From contig JAEYSJ010000286.1 of NCBI GenBank assembly GCA_023434855.1, positions 1-10,611 on the forward strand: 10,611 bases of DNA. The letters run 5' to 3'. The notes beneath the pieces are model-generated. The model searched no databases. It saw only the letters and a program-made list of their open reading frames with translations, and was not told the DNA's origin. A program made the translations under genes and the position numbers. Below, piece after piece: positions 1 through 6,565 of the stretch. Each line of letters begins with the position of its first letter. Position 1 is the stretch's first letter. This stretch comes from Bacillota bacterium. GTDB lineage: Bacteria > Bacillota_C > Negativicutes > JAEYSJ01.

Positions 1-1
1 T

Positions 2-781
2 GGAATAGGTGGTGACAGCTATGTTCGCCGTGAAGCGGGGCAGTTAAAGGTTGGACCGGAACGGCGCGGCCCGGCTATGGCATTGGGTGGGCCGGAACCA
101 ACTGTGTCTGATGCAATGGTGGTCGCCGGCATCTGTTCCTTTGGCAATAAGGAGCTGGCAGCTAAAGCCATGGAACAGATTTCGGCTCCAGGCCAATCCT
201 TGCACGAAACAGTTGAAATGGTTCTAACTGCAGCAGCTGAAGAAATTTATCAGGCTATTGAAGATATGCTTGATGAGCAGGCTGCTGAACCGGTTTATCG
301 TGTGGAGGATATTGTACATAGTGAACGGTTTAAACCTCAATTGGTAATTGGAGTGGGTGGTGCTGCCAAAGGTCTTGCGCCGCTGGTGGCGAAACGGATG
401 AATATAGCTTGCGTTGTACCACCCGGCGGTATGGTAGCCAACGCAGTAGGAGCTGCAGTGGCCCGGCCTACTTTGGATATTACCTTACGGGTTGATACAG
501 CACAGGGCTATTATACTGTTGCTGAATTGGGTTTACGGGAAAAGCTGCCTAGCCGGCGGTTTTATTTAGCCGATGCCCGGGCGGTTGCCACAAAGCATTT
601 GGCGGAACGGGCGGAACAGGCCGGCATCGCGGTATCGGCTATGGAACAGGTGTATGAGGAAGAATTTAATCTGGTGCGCGGGTTTAATACTGTTGGTAAA
701 ATAATTACCTGCAAGTTGCAGATTAAACCCGGGGTTTTAATGAATGTTGGGAGTTTTGCTGATAGGGGGGAAATATTATGA
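2..781 (+). CDS. Hydantoinase/oxoprolinase (HyuA-like) family protein, 5'-partial
   Basis: This is the C-terminal 259 codons of a gene that begins left of the window; the frame is open from base 2, so the ATG at 77 is internal. The first visible residues read GIGGDS, followed by VGPERRGPA and GGPEPTVSDA, which is the signature of the hydantoinase A/oxoprolinase catalytic domain. Later, VIGVGGAAKGLAPLVAKR and PPGGMVANAVGAAVARP match the conserved glycine-rich end of that domain. Family members are ATP-dependent cyclic-amide hydrolases (5-oxoproline, hydantoins) or acetone-carboxylase-like enzymes; the substrate cannot be read here. The stop codon overlaps the start of the next gene (ATGA, 778-781), so the two are probably translationally coupled. 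Family assignment is firm. The specific reaction is unknown. Confidence 0.85.
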   Translation, partial: GIGGDSYVRREAGQLKVGPERRGPAMALGGPEPTVSDAMVVAGICSFGNKELAAKAMEQISAPGQSLHETVEMVLTAAAEEIYQAIEDMLDEQAAEPVYRVEDIVHSERFKPQLVIGVGGAAKGLAPLVAKRMNIACVVPPGGMVANAVGAAVARPTLDITLRVDTAQGYYTVAELGLREKLPSRRFYLADARAVATKHLAERAEQAGIAVSAMEQVYEEEFNLVRGFNTVGKIITCKLQIKPGVLMNVGSFADRGEIL

Positions 782-2097
782 ACACCTACCCGCTCGGTCT
801 GGTGTTTTTTCCTGCCTTCGATTGGGCCATAAGCCCTACTCATCCGGAGCGGGAAGAACGCTTATTATATACCCGTGACCAAATTGTCGAAGAAGGATTG
901 CTCGATATGCCTGGTATACGGGAATATAAACCACGCCTGGCAAAAATTAAAGATATTGAGCGAGTACATATCGGTGTGCCTGATATCGCTTCCCTGATTA
1001 CCGACGCTCATCTGGTTTCAGCCGGAGGTGCTATTACAGCAGCTGAAGCAGTAATGAAAAAAGAAGTAAGTCGTTCCTTTGCTTTGGTTCGTCCACCAGG
1101 GCATCATGCTATGCGTGTAGTGCACGGCACCCGCGGTTTTTGTACAATTAATACCGAAGCAATTATGGTGGAGTATCTACGGCAGAATTACGGCATCAAA
1201 AAAGTGGCCATAGTTGATACCGATGTGCACCATGGAGACGGAACACAGGATATTTTTTACCATGACCCGGACACCTTATTTATTTCCTTTCATCAGGATG
1301 GACGAACCTTATATCCTGGCACTGGTTTTACTAATGAGATGGGTAGTCCTGGCGCCTTTGGCACAACGGTAAATTTACCGCTGCCGCCCGGTACTTCTGA
1401 TGAAGGCTTACATTATGTGCTGGATAAATTCATCCTGCCTGTGCTGGATGAATTTAAACCGGAGATTGTTATTAATTCTGCCGGTCAGGACAATCATTAC
1501 AGTGATCCTTTGGCTAACATGGCCATTACCGCCCAAGGTTATGCCCGCCTGGCAGATAAACTTAAGTCCAATATTGCAGTGTTGGAAGGGGGCTATTCGA
1601 TTGAAGATGCCTTGCCTTATGTTAATGTTGGTATTATTTTAGCAATGGCCGGACTTGATTATAGCAAGGTTATTGAACCGGATATTGCTAAATGCCCAAG
1701 TCAATCAGCACGTACAACCGCTTACATCGAGCGACTGGTGGAAGAGTGGCGCCAAACCTGGGCTGCCCGCGACCGATTGCGCCGTGAAGCTATTGTGCAG
1801 GCGGGAGATTTTTGGACAAGAAAACGGAATATTTATTATGATGACAGTGGTATTTCCGAATATCAGGAAGAGAAAGTTCGTCTTTGCCCGCATTGCCCGG
1901 GGTACTTTACGGTGACTACAGTTGCTGAAGGCCAATCTTTTGGTTATAAATCGGCTTTTGCGGCGGTAATTATGCGAGAAGCATGCCCCCACTGTCGTCA
2001 GGAGGCCCGGGATACCGTATTTTCCGCCAAAAAACAGGGGCACTATCATCATTATTTTGTGCAGGATAAAGGGAAAGATATATTAGAAAAAGTGTAA
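778..2097 (+). CDS. Histone-deacetylase-fold amidohydrolase with C-terminal zinc-ribbon-like extension
   Basis: The 439-residue product carries the zinc-dependent deacetylase fold in roughly residues 1-300. RPPGHH (His109/His110) supplies the catalytic histidine pair. DTDVHHGDG supplies zinc ligands Asp149 and His151, SAGQDNH supplies Asp238, and LEGGYS supplies Tyr273, so the active site looks complete. Bacterial relatives remove acetyl groups from polyamines, protein lysines or other small amides; AcuC is one example. Residues 310-350 are charged and helical in character. Two CPHC motifs follow (Cys370/373 and Cys403/406), 29 residues apart, suggesting a zinc ribbon that ordinary family members of about 310-380 residues lack. 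The ATG at 778 overlaps the previous stop and follows a G-rich ribosome site at 764-770. Coupling to a HyuA-like gene hints at a shared amide substrate, which is inference. Confidence 0.88.
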   Translation: MNTYPLGLVFFPAFDWAISPTHPEREERLLYTRDQIVEEGLLDMPGIREYKPRLAKIKDIERVHIGVPDIASLITDAHLVSAGGAITAAEAVMKKEVSRSFALVRPPGHHAMRVVHGTRGFCTINTEAIMVEYLRQNYGIKKVAIVDTDVHHGDGTQDIFYHDPDTLFISFHQDGRTLYPGTGFTNEMGSPGAFGTTVNLPLPPGTSDEGLHYVLDKFILPVLDEFKPEIVINSAGQDNHYSDPLANMAITAQGYARLADKLKSNIAVLEGGYSIEDALPYVNVGIILAMAGLDYSKVIEPDIAKCPSQSARTTAYIERLVEEWRQTWAARDRLRREAIVQAGDFWTRKRNIYYDDSGISEYQEEKVRLCPHCPGYFTVTTVAEGQSFGYKSAFAAVIMREACPHCRQEARDTVFSAKKQGHYHHYFVQDKGKDILEKV

Positions 2098-2151
2098 GCA
2101 TATGATATGGTATTGTAAGAAAAGGCAGTGCTTTGTCTGCGATTATATTTT

Positions 2152-2157
2152 AGGAGG
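2152..2157 (+). promoter_or_regulatory. Ribosome binding site of rph
   Basis: A perfect AGGAGG sits five bases before the ATG at 2163 and fixes that start. The 65-nt gap before rph has only a weak GCAG/CTGC hairpin with no T-run, so read-through from the upstream deacetylase gene is possible. Confidence 0.8.
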
Positions 2158-2162
2158 CAGTT

Positions 2163-2903
2163 ATGATCAGAATAGATGGACGGCAGGCTAATGAAATGCG
2201 CAAAATAAAAATCACCCGTAACTATTTAAAATATGCGGAAGGCTCGGTATTGATTGAGGTCGGCAATACTAAGGTAATCTGTGCCGCCAGCATCGAAGAT
2301 AAAGTCCCTCCTTTTTTAAAAGGTTTAGGCGAAGGATGGATTACGGCGGAGTATTCCTTATTGCCCCGTTCAACTCAGGCGCGCAACATTCGTGAATCTG
2401 CCAAGGGAAAACTAACCGGCCGCACGCATGAAATACAACGGTTGATCGGCCGGGCTCTGCGTAGTGTCGTTGATCTCAAAGCACTGGGTGAACGCACAAT
2501 ATGGATAGACTGTGACGTAATTCAGGCTGACGGTGGTACACGCACCACTTCGATCACTGGTTCCTTTATTGCCTTGGTTGATGCTGTTAATACTATTTAT
2601 AAAAATGACAAGCCCTTTCCGGTAAAAGATTTTTTGGCTGCGATCAGTGTAGGCTTACTAGAAAATAATGTTGTGCTTGATTTATGTTATGAGGAAGATT
2701 CAAACGCTATCGTGGATATGAACCTCGTTATGACAGGCAGTGGTCAGTTTGTTGAAGTGCAGGGAACGGGAGAAAAGCGTTCATTTTCTAAAGATCAATT
2801 GACGGAAATGCTGTCTTTTGGCGAACAAGGTATTGCCGCCTTACTTGATTACCAAAAAGAACTTCTGGGGCCTTTATCCTGGAAGGTAGGACGTGAACCG
2901 TGA
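2163..2903 (+). CDS. rph: Ribonuclease PH
   Basis: RNase PH is a phosphorolytic 3'-5' exoribonuclease that trims tRNA 3' ends and takes part in rRNA maturation and decay; it works in the cytoplasm as a ring-shaped hexamer. The 246-residue length is normal. Visible family marks are [11 protein letters not shown] at the N-terminus, LLPRSTQAR (67-75), [15 protein letters not shown] with Arg87 (86-100), the phosphate-binding loop [14 protein letters not shown] (121-134), and the acidic pair Asp179/Asp185 in [11 protein letters not shown]. The phosphate-contacting arginines (Arg87, Arg127) are present, so the enzyme should be active, unlike the frameshifted E. coli K-12 copy. The stop overlaps the next GTG start. 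The order rph-rdgB-phosphodiesterase matches rph-ysnA-ysnB of Bacillus subtilis, supporting a conserved nucleotide/RNA maintenance operon. Confidence 0.97.
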   Translation: MIRIDGRQANEMRKIKITRNYLKYAEGSVLIEVGNTKVICAASIEDKVPPFLKGLGEGWITAEYSLLPRSTQARNIRESAKGKLTGRTHEIQRLIGRALRSVVDLKALGERTIWIDCDVIQADGGTRTTSITGSFIALVDAVNTIYKNDKPFPVKDFLAAISVGLLENNVVLDLCYEEDSNAIVDMNLVMTGSGQFVEVQGTGEKRSFSKDQLTEMLSFGEQGIAALLDYQKELLGPLSWKVGREP

Positions 2904-3496
2904 AAGAGATCATAGTAGCCAGTAAAAATAAAGGCAAAATTACTGAAATTGCTGCGGTATTGGCTGGATTGCCGGTAACTGTCCTGGATCTGGATAAGTT
3001 TGGTGATATTCCTGAAGTGGAGGAAACAGGTGATACTTTTACAGCAAATGCGATATTAAAAGCCAGGCATTATGCGTTTTTTACAGGTAAAGCCTGCCTG
3101 GCGGATGACTCAGGTTTGGAAGTAGAAGCTCTGTCTGGTGCTCCTGGTGTATATTCAGCCCGCTACGCCGGCGAAGGGGCCAGTGATGAGATCAATAACC
3201 GCAAATTGTTGAATGCATTGTCAGGAGTTGCTCCCGGCAAGCGTAATGCCAGGTTCCGTTGCGTCCTTGCGTTTATTGACACAGATGGCAAAATTATTAC
3301 GGCTGATGGTGTTTGTGAAGGCGTTATTCTTGAAAAACCACAAGGAGCCGGCGGTTTTGGGTACGACCCATTATTTTATATCCCGGAATTGGGTCAAACC
3401 TTAGCTGAAATATCAGTGTCAGACAAAAATGCTATTAGTCACCGGGGGCAAGCGCTGCGAAACATGTCTGTTAAACTGGCGGAGCATATAAAATGA
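2900..3496 (+). CDS. rdgB: XTP/dITP diphosphatase (Ham1/RdgB family)
   Basis: This house-cleaning enzyme hydrolyses the non-canonical nucleotides XTP, ITP and dITP to monophosphates, keeping deaminated purines out of DNA and RNA. The product has 198 residues, the usual size. Motifs in order: ASKNKGK (7-13, triphosphate grip), [12 protein letters not shown] (40-51), [23 protein letters not shown] in 67-89 with metal-binding Asp69/Asp70, GGFGYDP (151-157), and SHRGQA (180-185, base recognition). The start is the GTG at 2900, which overlaps the rph stop (GTGA). The only nearby Shine-Dalgarno match is a weak GGAAGG at 2881-2886, so translation probably depends on coupling to rph. The gene in turn overlaps the downstream phosphoesterase by 4 bp. 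Assignment is near certain. Confidence 0.96.
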   Translation: MKEIIVASKNKGKITEIAAVLAGLPVTVLDLDKFGDIPEVEETGDTFTANAILKARHYAFFTGKACLADDSGLEVEALSGAPGVYSARYAGEGASDEINNRKLLNALSGVAPGKRNARFRCVLAFIDTDGKIITADGVCEGVILEKPQGAGGFGYDPLFYIPELGQTLAEISVSDKNAISHRGQALRNMSVKLAEHIK

Positions 3497-3969
3497 AAAT
3501 AGGGGTTGTCAGCGATACTCATGGTGATATATTGGGATTAAAACAGGCGGTAGAGACGGTGGGTACTGTTGATATGTGGCTGCATGCCGGCGATTACAGT
3601 CAGGACGGACGTTATCTTGCCGAACTTACCGGTGTGCCGGTAGTGACGGCGGCGGGTAATTGCGATGGACACACTGACGCCAAAATTGACGAATTTATCA
3701 CTATTGATAGCAGGAACATCTGGCTAACACATGGGCACCGGTATCAAGTGAAACATGGACGGCAAGAACTGGCAGGGTGGGGCCGGCACTTTGAAGTAAA
3801 TATTATCGTTTATGGACATACCCATATGCCGGATATTACTTGGGAACAGGATTTGTTGATTTTTAATCCAGGCAGTGCTTCCCAGCGGCGCTGCGAAAAT
3901 CCTACTTGCGGCCTGCTGGAATTTTGTGCTGACAGTCTAACGGTTAATGCAAGCATCATCGAGCTATAA
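3493..3969 (+). CDS. YfcE/YsnB-type metallophosphoesterase
   Basis: This is a small (158-residue) calcineurin-like phosphoesterase of the YfcE/MJ0936 group, metal-dependent cytoplasmic phosphodiesterases. All dimetal-site motifs are visible: Asp8-x-His10 (VSDTHGD), Gly33-Asp34 (HAGDYS), Gly55-Asn56-Cys-Asp (AGNCDGH), His80 (LTHGH), and Gly108-His109-Thr-His111 (YGHTHMP), then NPGS at 125-128. The start ATG overlaps the rdgB stop (ATGA) and has GGAG at 3481-3484, so the gene belongs to the same transcript. The physiological substrate is not known for this family; activity on bis-pNPP in vitro is the usual description. The position matches ysnB of Bacillus subtilis. No convincing intrinsic terminator follows; the only hairpin is the AT-rich inverted repeat at 3982-4011. 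Confidence 0.92.
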   Translation: MKIGVVSDTHGDILGLKQAVETVGTVDMWLHAGDYSQDGRYLAELTGVPVVTAAGNCDGHTDAKIDEFITIDSRNIWLTHGHRYQVKHGRQELAGWGRHFEVNIIVYGHTHMPDITWEQDLLIFNPGSASQRRCENPTCGLLEFCADSLTVNASIIEL

Positions 3970-3981
3970 TTACATTTTTTA

Positions 3982-4011
3982 ACAATAAAAAGCTGTTGAC
4001 ACTTTTATTGT
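3982..4011. repeat. Inverted repeat flanking the lysA -35 box
   Basis: ACAATAAAA (3982-3990) is perfectly complementary to TTTTATTGT (4003-4011). The loop holds the -35 hexamer TTGACA. As RNA it could be a weak AT-rich hairpin after the phosphoesterase gene, but no T-run follows. As DNA it could be an operator. Neither role is shown. Confidence 0.6.
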
Positions 4012-4025
4012 GTATACTGTATGAT
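3996..4025 (+). promoter_or_regulatory. Promoter of the lysine riboswitch-lysA transcript
   Basis: A perfect -35 box TTGACA (3996-4001) is followed after 18 bases by TATGAT (4020-4025), one mismatch from the sigma-70/sigma-A -10 consensus. Transcription would start near 4032, just upstream of the riboswitch P1 stem, which fits well. Confidence 0.75.
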
Positions 4026-4045
4026 TAAATACAAGTAAATAGTAA

Positions 4046-4206
4046 ATGGTAGAGGTGCGGTTTATCAATAGTATGCATTTGAGCCTGGCAGGCGATGAAA
4101 AGGCAAAAAGGGATGGCCGCCGAAGTGAAAGTTTTGACCAAAGACTTTTGCTGGTCTTGTATTGAAGAAATACAAGACTGTCACCTGAGAGGTGGAGCGC
4201 TACTAT
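4046..4206 (+). promoter_or_regulatory. Lysine riboswitch (L-box) aptamer
   Basis: The conserved L-box pieces appear in order: AGAGGTGCGG (4051-4060), AGTATGC (4070-4076), GCCGCCGAAG (4117-4126), CTGTCACCTGAGAGGTGGAG (4178-4197) and GCGCTACT. Pairing can be traced by eye. P1 is 4046-4052 with 4200-4206. P3 is 4125-4132 with 4144-4151. P4 is 4154-4163 with 4169-4178, a perfect 10 bp. P5 is 4182-4186 with 4190-4194 closing a GAG loop. P2 lies in 4070-4115. Lysine binding stabilises P1 in this class. Its position between a promoter and lysA, with a terminator after it, matches known L-box control of lysine biosynthesis and transport genes. Confidence 0.95.
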
Positions 4207-4219
4207 CTTGCACGAGTGG

Positions 4220-4242
4220 GGTAAATTGTCATTTGCCTTTTT
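4220..4242 (+). promoter_or_regulatory. Small hairpin plus T-run in the riboswitch expression platform
   Basis: GGTAAAT (4220-4226) pairs with ATTTGCC (4231-4237) around a TGTC loop, followed by five T residues. It resembles a short intrinsic terminator but is weaker than the hairpin just downstream. Its 3' arm and T-run can alternatively pair with 4098-4107 in the aptamer, so it may be a switching element. Confidence 0.5.
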
Positions 4243-4281
4243 AAGCGGTTTGCGGGATGTACGCAGATCGCTTTTATTTTT
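4243..4281 (+). terminator. Riboswitch-controlled intrinsic terminator
   Basis: AAGCGGTTTGCG (4243-4254) pairs with CGCAGATCGCTT (4262-4273) along 12 pairs, two of them G-U, with a 7-base loop. A T-rich tract (TTTTATTTTT, 4272-4281) follows. It lies between the lysine aptamer and lysA, as expected for attenuation by lysine. Confidence 0.85.
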
Positions 4282-4338
4282 GTTAAGATATGGCGAATTA
4301 GTTTTGTAATTGTTATTTCATTTTAGGAGGCGTATATA

Positions 4339-5595
4339 ATGGCAGAGAAAAAGTTACCGTTTAATAGAGACCAGTTGGGACGGATTATTGAACAATATAA
4401 AACCCCTTTTCATATTTATGATGAAAAAGCGATCAGGGAGAATGCCAGAAGACTTATCGCTGCTTTTGCTTGGGCTCCCGACTTTAAAGAATATTTTGCG
4501 GTGAAAGCTACGCCTAACCCTTACCTGTTAGAAATGCTGCGTGAAGAGGGTATTGGCGCAGATTGTAGTTCATTGTGTGAATTGCTGTTGGCTGAACGGG
4601 CAGGAATGACTGGTGAAGAAATTATCTTTTCGTCAAACGATACCCCGGCGGAAGAATATAACAAAGCCTGGGATTTGGGTGCAGTTATCAATCTTGATGA
4701 TATAAGCCATATCGAGTACCTGGAGAGGCATGTAGGCATACCGGAAATGATCTGTTTCCGGTACAACCCCGGTCCGCTGAGGGAAGGCGGTAACTCCATT
4801 ATTGGCAATCCTGAGGAATCGAAATATGGATTGACGCGAAAGCAATTGCTAAGCGCCTATAAGATAATGAAAGAGAAAGGTGTAAAGCGTTTCGGCCTGC
4901 ATACCATGGTCATTTCGAATGAACTTGACCCAGCCTATTTTATTGAGACTGCCAATATGATGTTTGATTTAGTCGTGGAAATTTTTATGACTCATGGTAT
5001 CAAGCTTGATTTTGTCAATTTTGGCGGCGGCATCGGCATTCCTTATCGCCCCGAACAAGAGCCTGTTGATCTGGAAGCATTGAGCCGTGGCGTAAAAGAA
5101 GCTTATGATAAGAAAATAGTCGCCCATGGACTGCACCCTTTGAAGATAGCTATGGAATGCGGCAGGATGATTACCGGCCCCTATGGTTATCTGGTAGCAA
5201 CCGTTTTACACAAAAAAGAAATTTACAAAAACTATGTAGGGTTGGATGCCTGTATGGCAAACTTAATGCGTCCCGGTATCTATGGTGCCTACCACCATAT
5301 CACTGTTGTAGGCAAAGAAGACTGGCCCCTTGGCTACATCTACGATGTTACCGGTTCGTTGTGTGAGAATAATGATAAGTTTGCCGTTAATCGCAAATTA
5401 CCGATGATTGATGTTGGTGATGTTTTGGTAATTCATGATACCGGTGCTCACGGACATGCAATGGGATTCAACTATAATGGCAAACTCAGGTCTGCCGAAT
5501 TGCTGCTTAGACCTGACGGCAGTGTGAAAATGATCCGCCGCGCGGAAACGGTTGATGATTACTTTGCTACCCTTGACTTTCCGGAAAAAGAGTAA
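4339..5595 (+). CDS. lysA: Diaminopimelate decarboxylase-type PLP enzyme (LysA)
   Basis: This cytoplasmic enzyme performs the last step of lysine synthesis, converting meso-diaminopimelate to L-lysine and CO2. The 418-residue product is a fold-type III PLP decarboxylase. FAVKATPNP (53-61) holds the PLP lysine, an HTMVISNE segment lies mid-barrel, NFGGGIGIPY forms the phosphate-binding glycine loop, and MECGRMITGPYG precedes the C-terminal beta domain. That domain has the dimer-interface motif as SLCENNDKFA, where typical LysA has CESGD or CETGD, a small deviation. The fold alone cannot exclude a related ornithine or carboxynorspermidine decarboxylase, but the lysine riboswitch upstream strongly favours LysA. 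AGGAGG at 4325-4330, eight bases before the ATG, fixes the start. Transcription appears monocistronic, closed by two terminators. Confidence 0.9.
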   Translation: MAEKKLPFNRDQLGRIIEQYKTPFHIYDEKAIRENARRLIAAFAWAPDFKEYFAVKATPNPYLLEMLREEGIGADCSSLCELLLAERAGMTGEEIIFSSNDTPAEEYNKAWDLGAVINLDDISHIEYLERHVGIPEMICFRYNPGPLREGGNSIIGNPEESKYGLTRKQLLSAYKIMKEKGVKRFGLHTMVISNELDPAYFIETANMMFDLVVEIFMTHGIKLDFVNFGGGIGIPYRPEQEPVDLEALSRGVKEAYDKKIVAHGLHPLKIAMECGRMITGPYGYLVATVLHKKEIYKNYVGLDACMANLMRPGIYGAYHHITVVGKEDWPLGYIYDVTGSLCENNDKFAVNRKLPMIDVGDVLVIHDTGAHGHAMGFNYNGKLRSAELLLRPDGSVKMIRRAETVDDYFATLDFPEKE

Positions 5596-5624
5596 ATATA
5601 AAGAGTTATAAATTCTGATACAGT

Positions 5625-5658
5625 AAAAAGACCACTTCAGCATGGAAGTGGTCTTTTT
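5625..5658 (+). terminator. Intrinsic terminator after lysA
   Basis: AAAAAGACCACTTC (5625-5638) pairs perfectly with GAAGTGGTCTTTTT (5645-5658) over 14 bp around a 6-base loop. The A and T tails make it potentially bidirectional. Confidence 0.9.
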
Positions 5659-5666
5659 GGTGCTAT

Positions 5667-5721
5667 AAAAGGCGTAGATGCTGTACACCAAATTAGGTGT
5701 TGAGCATTTGCGCTTTTTTTT
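5667..5721 (+). terminator. Second, tandem terminator after lysA
   Basis: An 18-position stem (5672-5689 with 5696-5713) has 16 pairs, two of them G-U, and a two-base mismatch in the middle. The loop is AAATTA and eight T residues follow (5714-5721). It sits 9 nt after the first terminator and should seal the lysA unit from the next gene. Confidence 0.85.
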
Positions 5722-5766
5722 CTGCCTTTAACTTATTTTATAATAACCAACAGTAAAGTAGTTGCA

Positions 5767-5772
5767 TATAAT
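5767..5772 (+). promoter_or_regulatory. Possible -10 box for the RDD gene
   Basis: TATAAT occurs 55 bases before the GTG start, in an AT-rich stretch isolated by terminators on both sides, so a promoter must lie somewhere in 5722-5826. The matching -35 position (around 5744) is poor, and another TATAAT sits at 5739-5744; the exact choice is uncertain. Confidence 0.35.
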
Positions 5773-5826
5773 GTGGTATAGGATGTTATGTCATGTAACA
5801 GGTGACAATATAAAGGAGGAAATTTA

Positions 5827-6363
5827 GTGAAATGTCATGTTTGTTGGTCCGAAATACCTAAAGGGGTTAAGTTTTGTCCCTTTTGCGGTCTGGAATTAAA
5901 TCCTATGCCCATACCAGGTGATGCTGAGCATAAACTTCACGATTTTAATGCCCCTGTCCTGCAAGGTACTGGTGTAGGTTTGCGCGCAGTGGCGCTTTTT
6001 ATTGATGGATTAATTTTATTACCTTTTTTTGTTGTTGCCGCTATGTTCGGAACAATATCTCAGTATGGTTTTGAACTGCAAGGACTAGGTTACTATTCTG
6101 GTATATTGTTAAGCTTTGTATATTTTATTTTTTTAGAAGGCAAATTCGGAGTAACCGTCGGCAAAATGGCCGTTGGACTTAAAGTTATAAGATCTGACGG
6201 CAGTCCTTGTGATCTACATGCGGCCGCTATCAGAACAATATGCCGGCTTGTCGATGGGATATTCTGTTATCTTGTTGGCGCCATTTTTATCTGGACTTCG
6301 GCCAATAAACAACGATTAGGGGATTTGATCGCTGATACAGTAGTAATAAAGGGAAAAAAGTAG
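5827..6363 (+). CDS. RDD-family membrane protein with N-terminal zinc ribbon
   Basis: The 178-residue product starts with a short zinc ribbon (Cys3-x2-Cys6 and Cys17-x2-Cys20, the latter CPFCG), then a linker, then an RDD domain of three predicted membrane helices (about 54-76, 88-104 and 139-157). The family's key residues are visible: Arg53 and Asp60 in GLRAVALFIDG, GKFGVTVGKMAVGLKV (105-120) between helices 2 and 3, and RLGDLIADTVVIKGKK at the C-terminus with Asp166/Asp170. RDD proteins are cytoplasmic-membrane proteins of largely unknown role; some have been linked to ion or compatible-solute transport. The GTG start has an excellent AAGGAGG seven bases upstream (5813-5819). Terminators on both sides make it a single-gene unit, so context gives no functional clue. 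Confidence 0.87.
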   Translation: MKCHVCWSEIPKGVKFCPFCGLELNPMPIPGDAEHKLHDFNAPVLQGTGVGLRAVALFIDGLILLPFFVVAAMFGTISQYGFELQGLGYYSGILLSFVYFIFLEGKFGVTVGKMAVGLKVIRSDGSPCDLHAAAIRTICRLVDGIFCYLVGAIFIWTSANKQRLGDLIADTVVIKGKK

Positions 6364-6379
6364 CTGCACATATGGATGT

Positions 6380-6412
6380 AAACAGCCGGAATCTATTTTC
6401 TGGCTGTTTTAT
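6380..6412 (+). terminator. Intrinsic terminator after the RDD gene
   Basis: AACAGCCGGAA (6381-6391) pairs with TTCTGGCTGTT (6398-6408), one pair being G-U, with a 6-base loop and a following TTTATT tail. It separates the RDD gene from the glutamate mutase operon. Confidence 0.85.
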
Positions 6413-6462
6413 TACTGATTAACAACTGAAGTAATGATTTATTTTACAAGTGAAAAGCTACG

Positions 6463-6531
6463 TAATGGACAAAATATAGACAAGTAATTGTTTAGAATCA
6501 AAAAAATAAGATAAATTGCAAAATAATGGAC
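6463..6531. repeat. Direct repeat TAATGGAC upstream of glmS
   Basis: The octamer TAATGGAC occurs at 6463-6470 and again at 6524-6531, 61 bp apart, in the AT-rich leader of the glutamate mutase operon. It could be a regulator site or chance; the flanking bases differ. Confidence 0.3.
6488..6516 (+). promoter_or_regulatory. Candidate promoter of the glm operon
   Basis: TTGTTT (6488-6493), a 17-base spacer and ATAAAT (6511-6516) give a weak sigma-A-like match about 50 bases before glmS. A promoter must lie in 6413-6550 because a terminator precedes it, but the sequence is so AT-rich that this exact choice is tentative. I see no cobalamin riboswitch motifs in this leader. Confidence 0.3.
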
Positions 6532-6565
6532 TTCAGGTAGTTTAATAGCAAAGGAGTAGTTCGCA

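Noticed and set aside
1705..2052. A 115-codon open frame on the minus strand
   Set aside because: It overlaps the C-terminal zinc-ribbon part of the deacetylase-fold gene in antisense and shows no family motif.
2098..2162. Terminator or promoter between the deacetylase gene and rph
   Set aside because: The only hairpin (GCAG/CTGC) is four pairs with no T-run, and no convincing -35/-10 pair is present.
6413..6565. Cobalamin riboswitch upstream of glmS
   Set aside because: No B12-box-like or conserved aptamer segments were found in this short AT-rich leader.
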